From Aspidiotus rigidus (Eukaryota; Arthropoda; Insecta; Hemiptera; Diaspididae), in assembly GCA_035079385.1 (NCBI GenBank), contig JAVHKY010000043.1:248001-312000 (forward strand): a stretch of 64,000 bases of DNA, read 5' to 3'. Position 1 is the first letter of the stretch; every line of letters begins with the position of its first letter. The notes beneath the pieces were generated by a model, which was given only the letters and a program-made list of their open reading frames with translations, made no database searches and was not told where the DNA came from. Shown here one piece after another: positions 21,118 through 32,923 of this stretch. The position numbers were made by a program, and so were the translations under genes.

Positions 21118-22125
21118 GTATGTTCAAAATTATAAGGATCTTTTCACGACATTTTTGGTTGAATTACCAGAACTTCTCATCTGAAATTAGGGACTAGCCT
21201 ATATACACAAATGAGACCATCAAGTTTGGAACTGATTCTACCCGCTATGTTAGCAAATGCTTTGGAATTAAAAATGCCCAATAGGCGGGGAGTCCCTTCA
21301 TCAATACTGAAGTTACAAAAGAAGCAAGCACGATACCTACAACGAGCAAAAAGGATTATTAACCTCTCAAATTTTTACACGTTTTTGATTTCGACGGGAG
21401 GACTTCGGAAATTTCGATCAAACGAGCTACCTATCTAGGTGAGAGAAACTCAGAATATTTTCGACCATCGAGCATAATAATATGAGGGGAAAAACTTGAA
21501 AAAATGTTGACTTTCAAGCAAAATATGATAAAGATTTCAAACAACTTCAAGCGATTGTGTGGTAAGAGAAAATGAGGGGGGAGAAAGATTGAAGAAATTT
21601 CTACTATAAGAATCAAGCTAGGAAAGGGAGACATGGAAAATTTCGACTTTTCAGCTACAAATACATACCTACGATAAGGGAAAGACTTGGAATATACTGA
21701 CCATCGAGATATGTATAAATATAACATAATTTGATGACTTGACAAGATCTAAATTTTCGAGCTCTGTATGGTAAGTAGTGGCTCCAATTTTCAACTCATT
21801 TTTCTTTATCAAAACCAAATTCGTCTCGTAGAACAAAAGAGTTTTTCGGCATTCCTCGCTCAATTTTGTAAAGGAAGTCGTATTTTATTCTTATTTTTTT
21901 CTTCCTATCCCGAATAATAAATTTCAATACTACACGCTATGTAGTATAGTGGTACCCACTCATCCCACCGCGAAGTGCGTCGCGTCGTCAAACAAATTTC
22001 ACCACCTTCTCATTTCACATTGTGAAAATTCATATCGTAGAACCATTCAGTTATTGAAAAGACTGAAATTCAAAAAAAGAAAATGTTTCCCTACCGTGCT
22101 ATTACGAGAAGTTGATTTTTTTCAG
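21118..22125 (+). other. Intron with decayed 60-bp repeat units
   Basis: At 21,445-21,775 loosely repeated units (GAAAATTTCGAC, TCAGCTA, GATAAGGGAAAGACTTGGAA) belong to the same family as 13.5, 23.8 and 60.55 kb. The open frames here are not supported as genes. Confidence 0.55.
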
Positions 22126-22222
22126 AGTTTTTATACCACGGTGGAGTTCATTCGAGTACGTCTTCCGAAATATCACCTAAATCTGCTCGTCCAATGTTGA
22201 CTCAGTGTGGACCGAAATCCAG
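22126..22222 (+). CDS. Dscam: Dscam exon: YHG...SSTSSEISP segment
   Basis: Acceptor TTTTTTTCAG at 22125. Read in the phase left by the previous exon it gives FLYHGGVHSSTSSEISPKSA, then RPMLTQCGPKS. YHG-xx-SSTSS-ISP is a conserved Dscam cytoplasmic motif. The donor CCAG|GTAAAT at 22,223 leaves AG, which the C of the last exon completes to Ser. The exon is only 97 bp, and its flanks overlap a longer misleading frame. Confidence 0.9.
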
Positions 22223-24029
22223 GTAAATTGCAATTCTAGTAATTTTACGTAAGTATAATTTTTGAATTTTTCCCGTGACAGTGTACCTATATAATAGGTA
22301 CCTACATACCTAGTGTAAATTTAGTATTTGTACTTCAGCGAGACCTTATCGGAACGGCATCGGCACTAATTTCGAACAAGATGGGTACCTAATGGTGCCA
22401 AATTTGAGTCGACGGCGAAACATTACAAACACGGGATCGTGTGTTGTACATAGAATCAACGATATGCGAGCATAATTTTGTGAGATTGTTCAATACTCTG
22501 AAGGTGTATTGAACAACTTTTGATAATTCTTGGTCTTCTAATTTATGGCTCATATTAACAAAATTTAACAAAGGTTTTTTGAACAAAATAATTTGCATAA
22601 AACCGTAGGGTCTAGATACCTACAGCGAAAAAATTCGACGCTACTACCATAACCTTTTTTTATTACCTACCTAAGAATTTTCGACGTTCAGTCGTCATCA
22701 TCAGAATACCTATAACTAAGTACCGGTAGGTACTAGGTACTGAAAAAATATCGGTCCGAGACCAGGGAAATTGAAATTAGGAAATTATCTAGATATTTCT
22801 ACTTTGGATATTGAAAAAAAAAAAGTAAAAATTCTCCAGACAACTTTTTTTTGGACCTGTATTCAAAATTTTTATGCAAACACAAAGTTCTCATGGCTAC
22901 TTTTAATTCTGTTATTTAGGGTTTTGGGTAAGGTAGATACATGAAACAAAGGGAGTAACTCCGGGGTTTAAGATTATTTGGAATTTCTTGGTTAGATACA
23001 CTATTTTCTTTGTATCTTTTTATCTCATAGTTCAATTCAATCTGCTTAGTTTTCTTTTCAAGCTTTTCTTTTTTCTTAATTTCACTCAATTTTGCACTCT
23101 TTCATTCTTTACTTGTTCTTCCATACAACCTTTTTTTTTTTCTTTCTTTCTTTATTGTTTCCTTTGTCTTCCAAATTGTTCTCTGCCTCAGTATCACACT
23201 CTTCCAGTTTTCCCATATGGTGATAATTGATTCTACGTGTCATCCTCTAATCTACAAATTAATGGAAGAAAAACGTTTCGATACTAAGATTAGTTCATTC
23301 ATTTCCCTTTTTCTCTTTCACTTTTTTTCTACATAAGATTTTTTTTGAAATCTTGTGTGTATTATATGTTGACAGTATAATTTGTTACTACAGTCGTTCC
23401 AATTTTCAGCGATGATTATTTCTTTGACCTCACTTTTTTACATGCAGATAATGTAACTCCTCCTATTTTCGAGTTGATTTAGTTGAGACTTTGAAAATCC
23501 CTTCCTTCATTTACCTTAATTAGAACAAAATTTCTCAAGGCCCTCAATTTATTCCTTCGAGCCCACCCACCTCCAACTAACAGTTATTCTTGACATCGAG
23601 TCCTGATTTTTGTAATTCACTATTCTCTAGGGATTCTTCTGTTAAATCCTGATGATGTTACGAGCATTTCCAGTTTTTTATGATGTCAACTACCTAACCT
23701 AAATTGAGGTTCAATAGGAAACCTATTCCATAGGGGGAGGGATTTTTGAAAATTTTGGTGTCTCGCCCTCATTTACCTAGAACGATGGTTGATATTTTTC
23801 CAAGTCCTTTTCCTTGTCATATATATCTTGGAAGTTGAAATTCTTCCATGTTTCTCTCTTGTAAAATATAGCTTGGAAGTTGAAAGTTTTTAAAGTTATC
23901 CACTTGTCATAATTGCATAGGTCGATGTACAAAATGCGTTTTCAATTTCAACTCCTCTGATGCTTCAATTTTTTCCAAGTTCCTCTCCTGTAATACATAG
24001 CTCAATTCCCAATATTAATAGTATGTTAC

Positions 24030-24156
24030 ACGACAAGCGGTGAAAACTCGCGTTTCACTCGGAGTTTCAGAGCAACCAATCACGCTCGCTACGCTCGCGT
24101 GATACTCGGTTGCACTGAAACTCCTTGTGAAAACGCTGGTTTTCACCGCTTGTCGA
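24030..24156. repeat. Foldback MITE, about 127 bp
   Basis: Left arm ACGACAAGCGGTGAAAAC, right arm GTTTTCACCGCTTGTCG. Inner pairing continues through GAGTTTCAG/CTGAAACTC and GCAACC/GGTTGC around a GCTCGCTACGCTCGCG centre. It is inserted in the left copy of the long repeat only. Confidence 0.75.
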
Positions 24157-24170
24157 GTATTATATTTTTT

Positions 24171-24572
24171 ACAACACTGACGGTGAAACCGCAACTTTTT
24201 GTCACGAAAACGATGGCGAAAACGATAAAATAATAGGAACCTGGCTGCACTGAAGAATAATGGAAGTTCACAGCGTTTTTTTGGAAGTTCTTACAACACT
24301 GTTCATCGTACCATCGTACCTACCTCAGAGAGAATGGAGTTCACTGACCTCAGTTTTCACTACAGTTTCATCTCTACGTTTTCGCCACTGTTCTCTTACT
24401 TTTCACTACAGTTTTACGTTTTCGCCACGCCTTCACTTACTTTTCACAACAGTTCTTCGTTTTTCACTACAGTTTTTATTTTTCACCACAGTTCTACGGA
24501 CTACTTGTGATAAAACCCATTTTCGCCATCGTTTTAAGTGGCGAAAAGTTGCGTTTTCACCGTTAGTGTTGT
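24171..24572. repeat. MITE, 402 bp, with internal TTCACTACAGTT array
   Basis: Terminal inverted repeats ACAACACTGACGGTGAAACC and the complement of ACAACACTAACGGTGAAAAC. Pairing runs on through GCAACTTTT and AAAACGATGGCGAAAA. The interior has about seven degenerate copies of TTTTCACTACAGTTTT, some with CGCCAC. The 24,260-24,574 frame is a by-product. Confidence 0.8.
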
Positions 24573-24798
24573 GAAAAAATCTTTAAAACACGCATGCATC
24601 GTAAGTACGTTTTTGCGAAACGATTTTCAGTGACGTAGGTAACGATTTTCAGTGTTAGCGCGGAGCGTGTGAAAAAAACGAAATAACGTCACCGATGGTC
24701 TTTTACACACGGAAAACCGTTGCGAAAAAACTATGACGTAAACATGCCGCACGAAAAACGTATACTTTGGATGTACAAATTTGTCTTCAAAGTATTTG

Positions 24799-24946
24799 TG
24801 TTTTAAAGCTTTGTACAGTACAAGTGTTGTAGGTGAGTCTTTATAACTTGTACATACATTGCTTCACTCGCTTTGCTCGTTCCGCAAACGTATGTACTCG
24901 TTATGAAAAGACTCACCTACGCCACATGTACTGTAAATAGCCATTT
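24799..24946. repeat. Foldback MITE, 148 bp; copy at 44,293-44,441
   Basis: Arms TACAGTACAAGTGTTGTAGG and the complement of TACAGTACATGTGGCGTAGG, continuing through TGAGTCTTT-ATAA. The centre is GCTTCACTCGCTTTGCTCG. A close copy sits 19.5 kb downstream, outside the Dscam gene. Confidence 0.85.
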
Positions 24947-26631
24947 CAAATCTGACTCCTTTGATATTGAAAATTTTTCCTATCCCTTATCTATCATAAT
25001 AGAGCTCAAATGTCTCAATTTTTCCGAGTCTCTCCTGCTATAGTTCTCTTGCTATAGTTGGCTTAATTTTCAAAATTTTATCAAATCTAATTCCTCTTTT
25101 TGGAACCCCTCCAATCTTGAATTCAATTCTGACCTGTGTAATCATTTCCAACACAGTTTCCAACTCTCGCAACTATCTGTGTTAGTCAGTTCCATTTTCC
25201 AAATATTTCAGTTGCTTTTCTTCTTCTACTTCTTACAATGGAAGTGATTTTTGATTCAAAAAGTTGATATTGATAAGGGATCATCATATTTTGGTGACTA
25301 CTATTTTCTATTTTGCCTATTAGCTCTCCTTCATTAGATACTTTCCATTATTATGTGGACATTTTGACGTCATTAGAACTTTTTGCCAAATTAATTATCC
25401 TTCAATTTGCAAAGTGCTAAATTGTATCGGATAAAATGAGGTATGAAGTGCAAAGAGAAGATCGTTACCGTTATAATATTAGGCTTTAGCTATTTTTTAG
25501 CTTAATTGTATCGGGTAAATTAGGACTTCGTCTGAAGCCTTCCTCTAGGGAACTGAGGTATGTTTTATGCGCTACCTACTTTTATTCCATTCTTCAGGGT
25601 TTTCCAAAACTCTTTATACTTGTTGATATTATTTATGGTAATATTCTTTTTCAACTTTCGTTGTGCCCTTTTCTTAGAATCGTACCCCCTACTTTTCCTG
25701 AATACATCCCTCTCAATTTCTCACATGATGTGTCTATAGTTGGAATTCTGATTAGGTTTAAGCTCACACTTTTCTACACTCATCTGTACAAAACGTATCT
25801 TTTAATTGATTCTCAGTTCACATCGGTTGCCCTCAATATGATCAAACTGATTGCGCGCCTAAAAACTGCACCCTTTCACCCAAAATTAAGGACCCCACCT
25901 TGTAACTACGTACTTACGACCATAAAAACTTTCATTATTTCTTAATCCTAGCTTAATTCTTGTATCACTCACATAAAAAAACAACCCTGCAACAAACTTG
26001 GAATCATTAAAAGTTAACCTATCCTCAGTCTTCAGCGAACAGAAATTCCCACCATAAAGAGGTTATTTTCGCTCGATATAGAATTGGTCACTCTCAACTT
26101 GAACATTCTCATCTCCTCCTGGGTTTCCATGCTCTACCTTCATGTAAATCTTATTATGCAGATAATCTGACGATCTATCATCTTTTTTCCTGTCCTACTC
26201 TCCAAAATCAACGTACTTCCCACAATATAATCTCAGTCTCATCCTCTGTCCCATGTAATCATTCCCAACACGGTTTCCAACTCCCGCAACTACCTATTAC
26301 TTAATTACTCCAACTTATACATATCCATTTTCTTTCTCCTGCCTTAAAATTTGAGTACCACCATCTGACTCAATTGCTACCTCTTCTTCCAATCATCTTC
26401 CCTATCCTCACGTTCTTTTCGTTTGTTTCTCACTCCACTCCAGTTATTCTACCCTGCGTCATCTAAGCCTACTATACACCTAAACCTGACGCACTTGTGC
26501 ATCCTACCAGGTATGCAGATATAAACCTGCTGCCTAACTTTTGTGCTTTTACTCATGTAAAGAAATTTTACGCTTTTAATCCACACTAATATTTATTCGA
26601 GAGTCGACGCGTTTCGGGTGACAGACAACAT

Positions 26632-27052
26632 TTAAAAACAAGCAAAATTACTCATCAAGGAGGTGAGAGTCAAAAGTTCGTAATTCACCACTATTATTCT
26701 CAAAGTTGATATAGATTTCCTCTCTTTCTTGATCTCAATTACCTCGCGTATCTTTCTCCTCTTACGATTCTCTTCTTTCGCTATGATAGAAACATTATCA
26801 AAATTTATATTATGGTCATTATTTGACAGCAGTATTTTCATTTTCATGCCTCAGATCAAACTTATGTGAGTTCATTCTGTTTGACAAATATTGTTCAGTT
26901 TCACCCACATACATCCCCGTGCAATCAGAACAAGGAACACAATAAATAACACCCGAGGTTTTTAGGAGGGGAATAAGGTCTTTGGCCTTGGAAAATATTT
27001 TATAGTCTCTCAGGGTGTTGCTTTTACTCTTTAAAACAACATGCACCAGAAC
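26632..27052 (-). pseudogene. Penelope-like GIY-YIG endonuclease domain
   Basis: The minus-strand frame 27,046-26,819 carries SGVIYCVPCSDCTGMYVGE, a GIY-YIG motif of the PLE type with its CxxC, followed by R-x-x-x-H (NRMNSHKFDL). After a frameshift at about 26,840 comes DHNINFDNVSIIAKEENRKR, the usual C-terminal ending with the conserved Glu, and REVIEIKKERKSIS. The domain makes the nick for target-primed reverse transcription in endonuclease-bearing PLEs. No RT was found upstream: the preceding 250 bp hold a foldback-like GGCGAATCACGTTAA repeat. Confidence 0.78.
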
Positions 27053-27510
27053 TGGTTGGGGGATAACGACAACAGCCGAGAAAGATTATCAGTTCACATT
27101 ATTCGCCGCCTCAATTTGGGAATAACGTGAAACGCCGGCTACTCACGTCATTTGCCAGATGAGATTTGGGAGATTCACGTTAACTATAATATTTTTGGCG
27201 AATAATAGTTATTCGCCGGCGAATCACGTTAATTTCCGGTTTTACGTCATTTACCGTAACATATATACCAGTAATAGAATGCACGTATAATATTCGGTTT
27301 TAGCTATTTTTTAGCTAAATTGTATCGGGTAAATTAGGTATGAATCGCGGTGAGGAAAAGGGCACAGTTTTTAGTATTATTTTTGCTAGGCAATTCATTT
27401 TACGCTTATATCTTTAGTTTATAACTAGCAAGTCCGGCGCGCCTACGGCGCGCCTCTTAGTTTTTTGTTTTTTCATTTTTATCTTATTCGAGAGCGCTAT
27501 ATAAACAGGA

Positions 27511-30237
27511 TTCTTCCATACAACCTTTTTTTTTTTTTCTTCTTTCTTTATCGTTTCCTGAGTCTTCCAAATTGTTCTCTGCCTCAGTATCACACTCTTC
27601 CAGTTTTCCCTCTCTTCCTATTCTTCTTTTTCAGTCCTCTGCATCCATCTCCTCCAATTATCCATATGGTGATAATTGATTCTACGTGTCATCCTCTAAT
27701 CTACAAATTAATGGAAGAAAAACGTTTCGATTCTAAGATTAGTTCATTCATTTCCCTTTTTCTCTTCACTTTTTTTCTACATAAGATTTTTTGTGAAATC
27801 TTGTGTGTATTATATGTTGACAGTATAATTTGTTACTACAGTCGTTCCAATTTTCAGCGATGATTATTTCTTTGACCTCACTTTTTTACATGCAAATAAT
27901 GTAACTCCTCCTATTTTTGAGTTGATTTAGTTGAGACTTTGAAAATCCCTTCCTTCATTTACCTTAATTAGAACAAAATTTCTCAAGGCCCTCAATTTAT
28001 TCCTTCGAGTCCACCCACCTCCAACTAACAGTTATTCTTGACATCGAGTCCTGATTTTTGTAATTCACTATTCTCTAGGGATTCTTCTGTTAAATCCTGA
28101 TGATGTTACGAGCATTTCCAGTTTTTTATGATGTCAACTACCTAACCTAAATTGAGGTTCAATAGGAAACCTATTCCATAGGGGGAGGGATTTTTGAAAA
28201 TTTTGGTGTCTCGCCCTCATTTACCTAGAACGATGGTTGATATTTTTCCAAGTCCTTTTCCTTGTCATATATATCTTGGAAGTTGAAATTCTTCCATGTT
28301 TCTCTCTTCAAAAATATAGCTTGGAAGTCGACAGTTTTTAAAGTTGTCCACTCGTCATAATTGCATAGGTCGATGTACAAAATGCGTTTTCAATTTCAAC
28401 TCCTCTGATGGTTCAATTTTTTCCGTTCCTCTCCTGTCATATATACTGTAGCTCAATTCCCAATATTAAAAATCTTTTCAAATCTGACTCCTTTGATATT
28501 GAAAATTTTTCCTATCCCTTATCTATCATAATAGAGCTCAAATGTCCCAATTTTTCCGAGTCCCTCCTGCTATAGTTGGCTTAATTTTCAAAATTTTATC
28601 AAATCTAATTCCTCTTTTTGGAACCCCTCCAATTTTGAATTCAATTCTCAATGTCAAAACCAATCCGTCCCATAGAAGAGGATGTGGGAATTCCTTATTC
28701 AACTTTATTAAACATGTGATTGTTTTCTATTACAGCCTTCAATTGAACTTCTTTTGGTTGAATCCTAGAAATCTGATTGGAAGCTTCATTACAATCCTTA
28801 CTATCTTATATACAGATAATCTGAGAATCTATCACCTTTTTTCTTGTTCTACTCTTCAAAATCAACATACTTCCTACAAAGTATTCTCTCAATTATCCTC
28901 TGACCTGTGTAATCATTTTCAACACAGTTTCCAACTCTCGCAACTACCTGTGTTAGTCAGTTCCATTTTCCAAATATTTCAGTTGCTTTTCTTCTTCTAC
29001 TTCTTACAATGGAAGTGATTTTTGATTCAAAAAGTTGATATTGATAAGGGATCATCATATTTTGGTGACTACTATTTTCTATTTTGCCTAGGCTATTAGC
29101 TCTCCTTCATTAGATACTTTCCATCATTATGTGGACATTTTGACGTCATTAGAACTTTTTGCCAAATTAATTATCCTTCAATTTGCAAAGTGCTAAATTG
29201 TATCGGATAAAATGAGGTATGAAGTGCAAAGAGAAGGTCGTTACCGTTATAATATTAGGCTTTAGCTATTTTTTAGCTTAATTGTATCGGGTAAATTAGG
29301 TATGTGATGGATTTCATCTGAAGCCTTCCTCTAGGGAACTGAGGTATGTTTTATGCGCTACTTTTATTCCATTCTTTAGGGTTTTCCGAAACTCTTTATA
29401 CTTGTTGATATTATTTATGGTAATATTCTTTTTCAACTTTCGTTGTGCCCTTTTCTTAGAATCGTACCCCTACTTTTCCTGAATCCATCCCTCTCAATTT
29501 CTCACATTATGTGTCTATAGTTGGAATTCTGATTAGGTTTAAGCTCACACTTTTCTACGCTCATCTGTACAAAACGTATCTTTTATTTGATTCTCAGTTC
29601 ACATCGGTTGCCCTCAATATGATCAAACTGATTGCGCGCCTAAAAACTGCACCCTTTCACCCAAAATTAAGGACCTCACCTTGTAACTACGTACTTACGA
29701 CCATAAAAACTTTCATTATTTCTTAATCATAGCTTAATTCTTGTATCACTCACATAAAAAAACAACCCTGCAACAAACTTGAATCATTAAAAGTTAACCT
29801 ATCCTCAGTCTTCATCGAACAGAAATTCCCACCATAAAGAGGTTATTTTCACTCGATATAGAATTGGTCACTCTCAACTTGACCATTCTCATCTCCTCCT
29901 GGGTTTCCATGCTCTACCTTCATATAAATCTTATTATGCAGATAATCTGACGATCTATCATCTTTTTTCCTGTCCTACTCTCCAAAATCAACGTACTTCC
30001 CACAATATAATCTCAATCTCATCCTCTGTCCCGTGTAATCATTCCCAACACGGTTTCCAACTCCCGCAACTACCTATGGTACTCAATTACTCCAACTTAT
30101 ACATATCCATTTTCTTTCTCCTGCCTTAAAATTTGAGTACCACCATCTGACTCAATTGCTACCTCTTCTTCCAATCATCTTCCCTATCCTCACGTTCTTT
30201 TCGTTTGTTTTTCACTCCACTCCGCAGTTATTCTTAT
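27511..30237. repeat. Right copy of the long direct repeat (2.7 kb)
   Basis: Matches 23,117-26,450 without the MITE cluster. It keeps an extra segment at about 28,635-28,905 and CTCTTCCTATTCTTC sequence near 27,610. The intact junction AATATTAAAAATCTTTTCAA at 28,463 shows the pre-insertion state of the left copy. Confidence 0.85.
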
Positions 30238-30239
30238 TC

Positions 30240-30690
30240 TCCAATACCCTTTGTATGCTCCGTTGATCACTTTTCTTATTTTTATTCGAAATTTATTTGA
30301 GGATCAGTGTGTCAAGAACGTATATTCAAGTAGTGTATACCTTGATAAAGAAAAAAAAAAAAACAAAAAAAAAAAAACTATCAATTAACTCGAGAACTAT
30401 CAAGTAGAATTGAACTTTAAATAAGTATGCTCCTACTTTTTCGTGATTATATATTATACTCTTCCAATAATGGTAATTGACGTTCAAAATTTATCTGAGG
30501 ATCAGTGTGTCAGGAACGTGTAAAATAAATCCAGTACCCTTTGGATACTCCGTTGATCACTTTTCTTCTTTTTATTCAAAATTTATTTGAGAATCAGTGT
30601 GTCAAGGTATTCTGGTAGTGTCAATAACTCCAGAACTATCAAGTAGAATAGAACTTTAACGATAAATAATTATAATCTTGTCACAGTATA
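30240..30690. repeat. Diverged tandem duplication, period about 270 bp
   Basis: ACCCTTTG-ATGCTCCGTTGA followed by TCACTTTTCTT-TTTTTATTC and TTTATTTGAGGATCAGTGTG appears near 30,247 and again near 30,535, with a partial unit at 30,490. Non-coding. Confidence 0.6.
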
Positions 30691-31249
30691 ATAATTGACG
30701 TCGGATGCGATAACAGGAAAATGGAGAACTTTTGCACGCACGTTTGTGATAATGAATCGTTGCACTTAAATAACCAATAATTAATTGTTTATTTTCCATT
30801 TTGCCTGTTAACCTTCAGTTTCATCTAATTCTAACATTATCGCTGTGACGTCATTAGAATTTCACGAATATTTTTTCTTATAATTTGCTAGGCAATTCAT
30901 ATATATAGTAATAGAATACACGCGTGAGCTATTTTTTAGCTAAATTGTATCAGGCAAATCAGGAATGAGAGGCAAAGGGTCATTTAGCTTTTTAGTATAT
31001 TAGATATAAATAGTAATAGAATACACGTAATATTCGGTTTTAGCTATTTTTTTAGCTAAATTGTATCGGACAGTTCAGGAAGGAGTGAAAGGTGGAGGTC
31101 GTATTTTTATTAATACAGATAGATAGAAGATAGATAGATACGTTACCGGAACAAAGATTAAAGATTACACCATTCTTCTATATGTCTGTTTCTATATTAT
31201 GTAAAGTGGTGACGCAGAAAAGACTTTTTCAATGAATAGGTACCACTAA

Positions 31250-31620
31250 ATCATTCAGTCTGAATAAATCGATTTAGAACATCTCGTGGTGATTCGAGTA
31301 CCGGGTTATTTGTATGCGTTCTAAAGCTGTGCAACGTTTAAAATTGCTTTCAAAATTGAGTAGGCCTACCTTCTCTTCATCACCCAAATGGCCTTTCTCC
31401 AACAGATGCCTCAAAAATATCGATGTCCCTGATCGTTCTTTTTGTCAAATGCATTTACATGGTCGTTAATCCTTTCGGCGAATTTCCAACCGGCCTCTTC
31501 AACATAAAATATCAAGCAATCCCGACATTTAAGGTGGTAAACATCACTTCTTGGAAGTATCTTTACCGTTAGAGAGAATCTTACCAAGCTGAAGGTAAGG
31601 ATAGTACGCACGTTCATCAG
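31250..31620 (-). pseudogene. Penelope-like GIY-YIG endonuclease fragment
   Basis: Minus strand: RSDVYHLKCRDCLIFYVEEA corresponds to the S-G-V-Y-x-L-x-C-x-D-C-x-x-x-Y-I-G core, with the YIG decayed to YVE. WKFAERINDHVNAFDKKND follows, and after a frameshift HLLEKGHLGDEE and CTALERIQI, the family's H...H and L-x-E-x-x-x-I end. No RT lies adjacent. It differs in sequence from the copy at 27.0 kb, so it comes from another PLE lineage. Confidence 0.7.
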
Positions 31621-32590
31621 CTTCTCACATATTTGGAAGGTGAGCCTAGATAGTGAAGTCTGATAATCCTACGTTTTTTCCCCTTACCAAAGGAAGTACA
31701 GTACACGGAAATATCGTAATTTTATTGAGGGTGATCTACACCATTTTTCGCCTGATCAACCCATCAATACCCACAGTGCAGTGATCTTATTCACTTTGGC
31801 TAAGTATTTTATGAGCTGGATTTCATTATCATAGGCTTCAGGTGTTAGGGGAAGTGATGCCAGAAGATGGATGAAGAAATATTATAAGCAGAAATTTTAT
31901 AAGAGATGTGGCAAAATGAGGAACCATGAATGGTAGCGTTGGTGGTAGCTAGTAAGCTCACGATATAGGCCTATACCCAATTTAAAGTTATCATGATCTA
32001 TATTGTTATGGTGAGATCAAGGAAGAGGTGTTTAAAGTATAACCTCTTATCTCCCTACAGTTTTATGCAAATTATTTTGTTCAGGAAATCTTTGTTAAAT
32101 TGTGATACTTTTGATAAATCAACTGTGCAACTGTCTCAAGGATATAACAAAGTTGGTTTACACGATCAATAAAAATTATCATTATTGAGAGCTTTGTCAA
32201 TAAATGTGACGCGATCTGGTCGATCGCGCCACGCCACGTATAATTGTCTTACCTATGTACACATATGATGAATGACATTTTTATTCATACTCATGACGTC
32301 ACTATTGTAACAAATATTCGAATGTACGACGTAAAATAAAGAGCATAATATTCATGTACACCAGTACTCACATATCTTACCCACACTTATTCTATCCCTA
32401 CTTAATCCCCATTTATATTTAACCGTATATTTAAGCTGTGCACTTTATATCATAACCTCCCTACTTATCTGTATTCCCACTTAACTCCCCAATTCCTCTT
32501 TAGTAGTCTCTTTCCTCTCTTAGTCTGTTCTACCTATCCATACCCCTACTTCTATTTTGCACACGTTACTCTTTATTATATTATATATGC

Positions 32591-32899
32591 ACTTATGTAT
32601 AAGACTATATACCCTTCACACATTTTAGTTTGCACACGACACTATTTACTCCCCTTAGATTTAAGACAATATTATTGGTTATCCCCATTTAGTTCCTAGT
32701 TTCCCCTTACAATAGTCACCTTTATAAAACCCATCATGTATCCTTATGCTTAAGCGATTCCGTTATATTGCTCTATTACTATCTTATGATATTCTAAATT
32801 CTGCTTGTCCAGTTTCTCTCTAATAATAAAAGCCTAATACCATTCGTGTCCTGTTTTATATAAAGCCCTTAGGATATGATCAGGTCCAACCACACCTCA
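32591..32899 (+). repeat. LTR-like segment, + orientation
   Basis: This 309-bp stretch is repeated inverted at 35,256-35,570. It includes an AATAATAAAAGCC poly(A) signal 75 bp before its end and ends ...CACACCTCA. It is followed 11 bases later by TGGCGCCCAAACA, which resembles a tRNA primer-binding site of LTR retroelements. Homologous upstream sequence (U3) probably starts earlier but cannot be bounded, because the other copy is truncated at 35,570. Confidence 0.65.
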
Positions 32900-32910
32900 T
32901 CACATAATAG

Positions 32911-32923
32911 TGGCGCCCAAACA
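32911..32923 (+). promoter_or_regulatory. Putative primer-binding site
   Basis: TGGCGCCCAAACA begins with TGG, complementary to a tRNA CCA tail, and agrees with the TGGCGCCC core found after the 5' LTR of many retroviruses and Ty3/gypsy elements. Position just after the LTR-like repeat supports the reading. Confidence 0.6.

Larger units (their letters stand above)
23117..26450. repeat. Left copy of a long direct repeat (3.3 kb)
   Basis: From TTCTTCCATACAACC to CAGTTATTCT it matches 27,511-30,237 nearly base for base apart from indels. It carries about 0.94 kb of MITE insertions (24.0-24.95 kb) that the right copy lacks, and it lacks about 0.27 kb present at 28,635-28,905. T- and C-rich, with no convincing protein. 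Both copies contain the TTTAGCTATTTTTTAGC motif. Confidence 0.85.
25416..31090 (+). repeat. Recurrent TTTAGCTATTTTTTAGCTAAA motif set
   Basis: A word of about 45-70 bp containing a small hairpin (TTTAGCTA-TTTTT-TAGCTAAA) followed by ATTGTATCGGGTAAATTAGG recurs near 25,484, 27,296, 29,260, 30,926 and 31,037, with half copies near 25,416 and 29,197. Three copies share an upstream AGTAATAGAATACACG. Most are followed by a GA-rich, GCAAAGAGAAGGTCG-like tail. All lie near the two GIY-YIG fragments, so the word may mark PLE ends. Confidence 0.7.

Noticed and set aside
21949..22200. 83-codon frame over the 22,126 exon
   Set aside because: Wrong frame. The phase-matched reading gives the conserved Dscam YHG...SSTSS segment.
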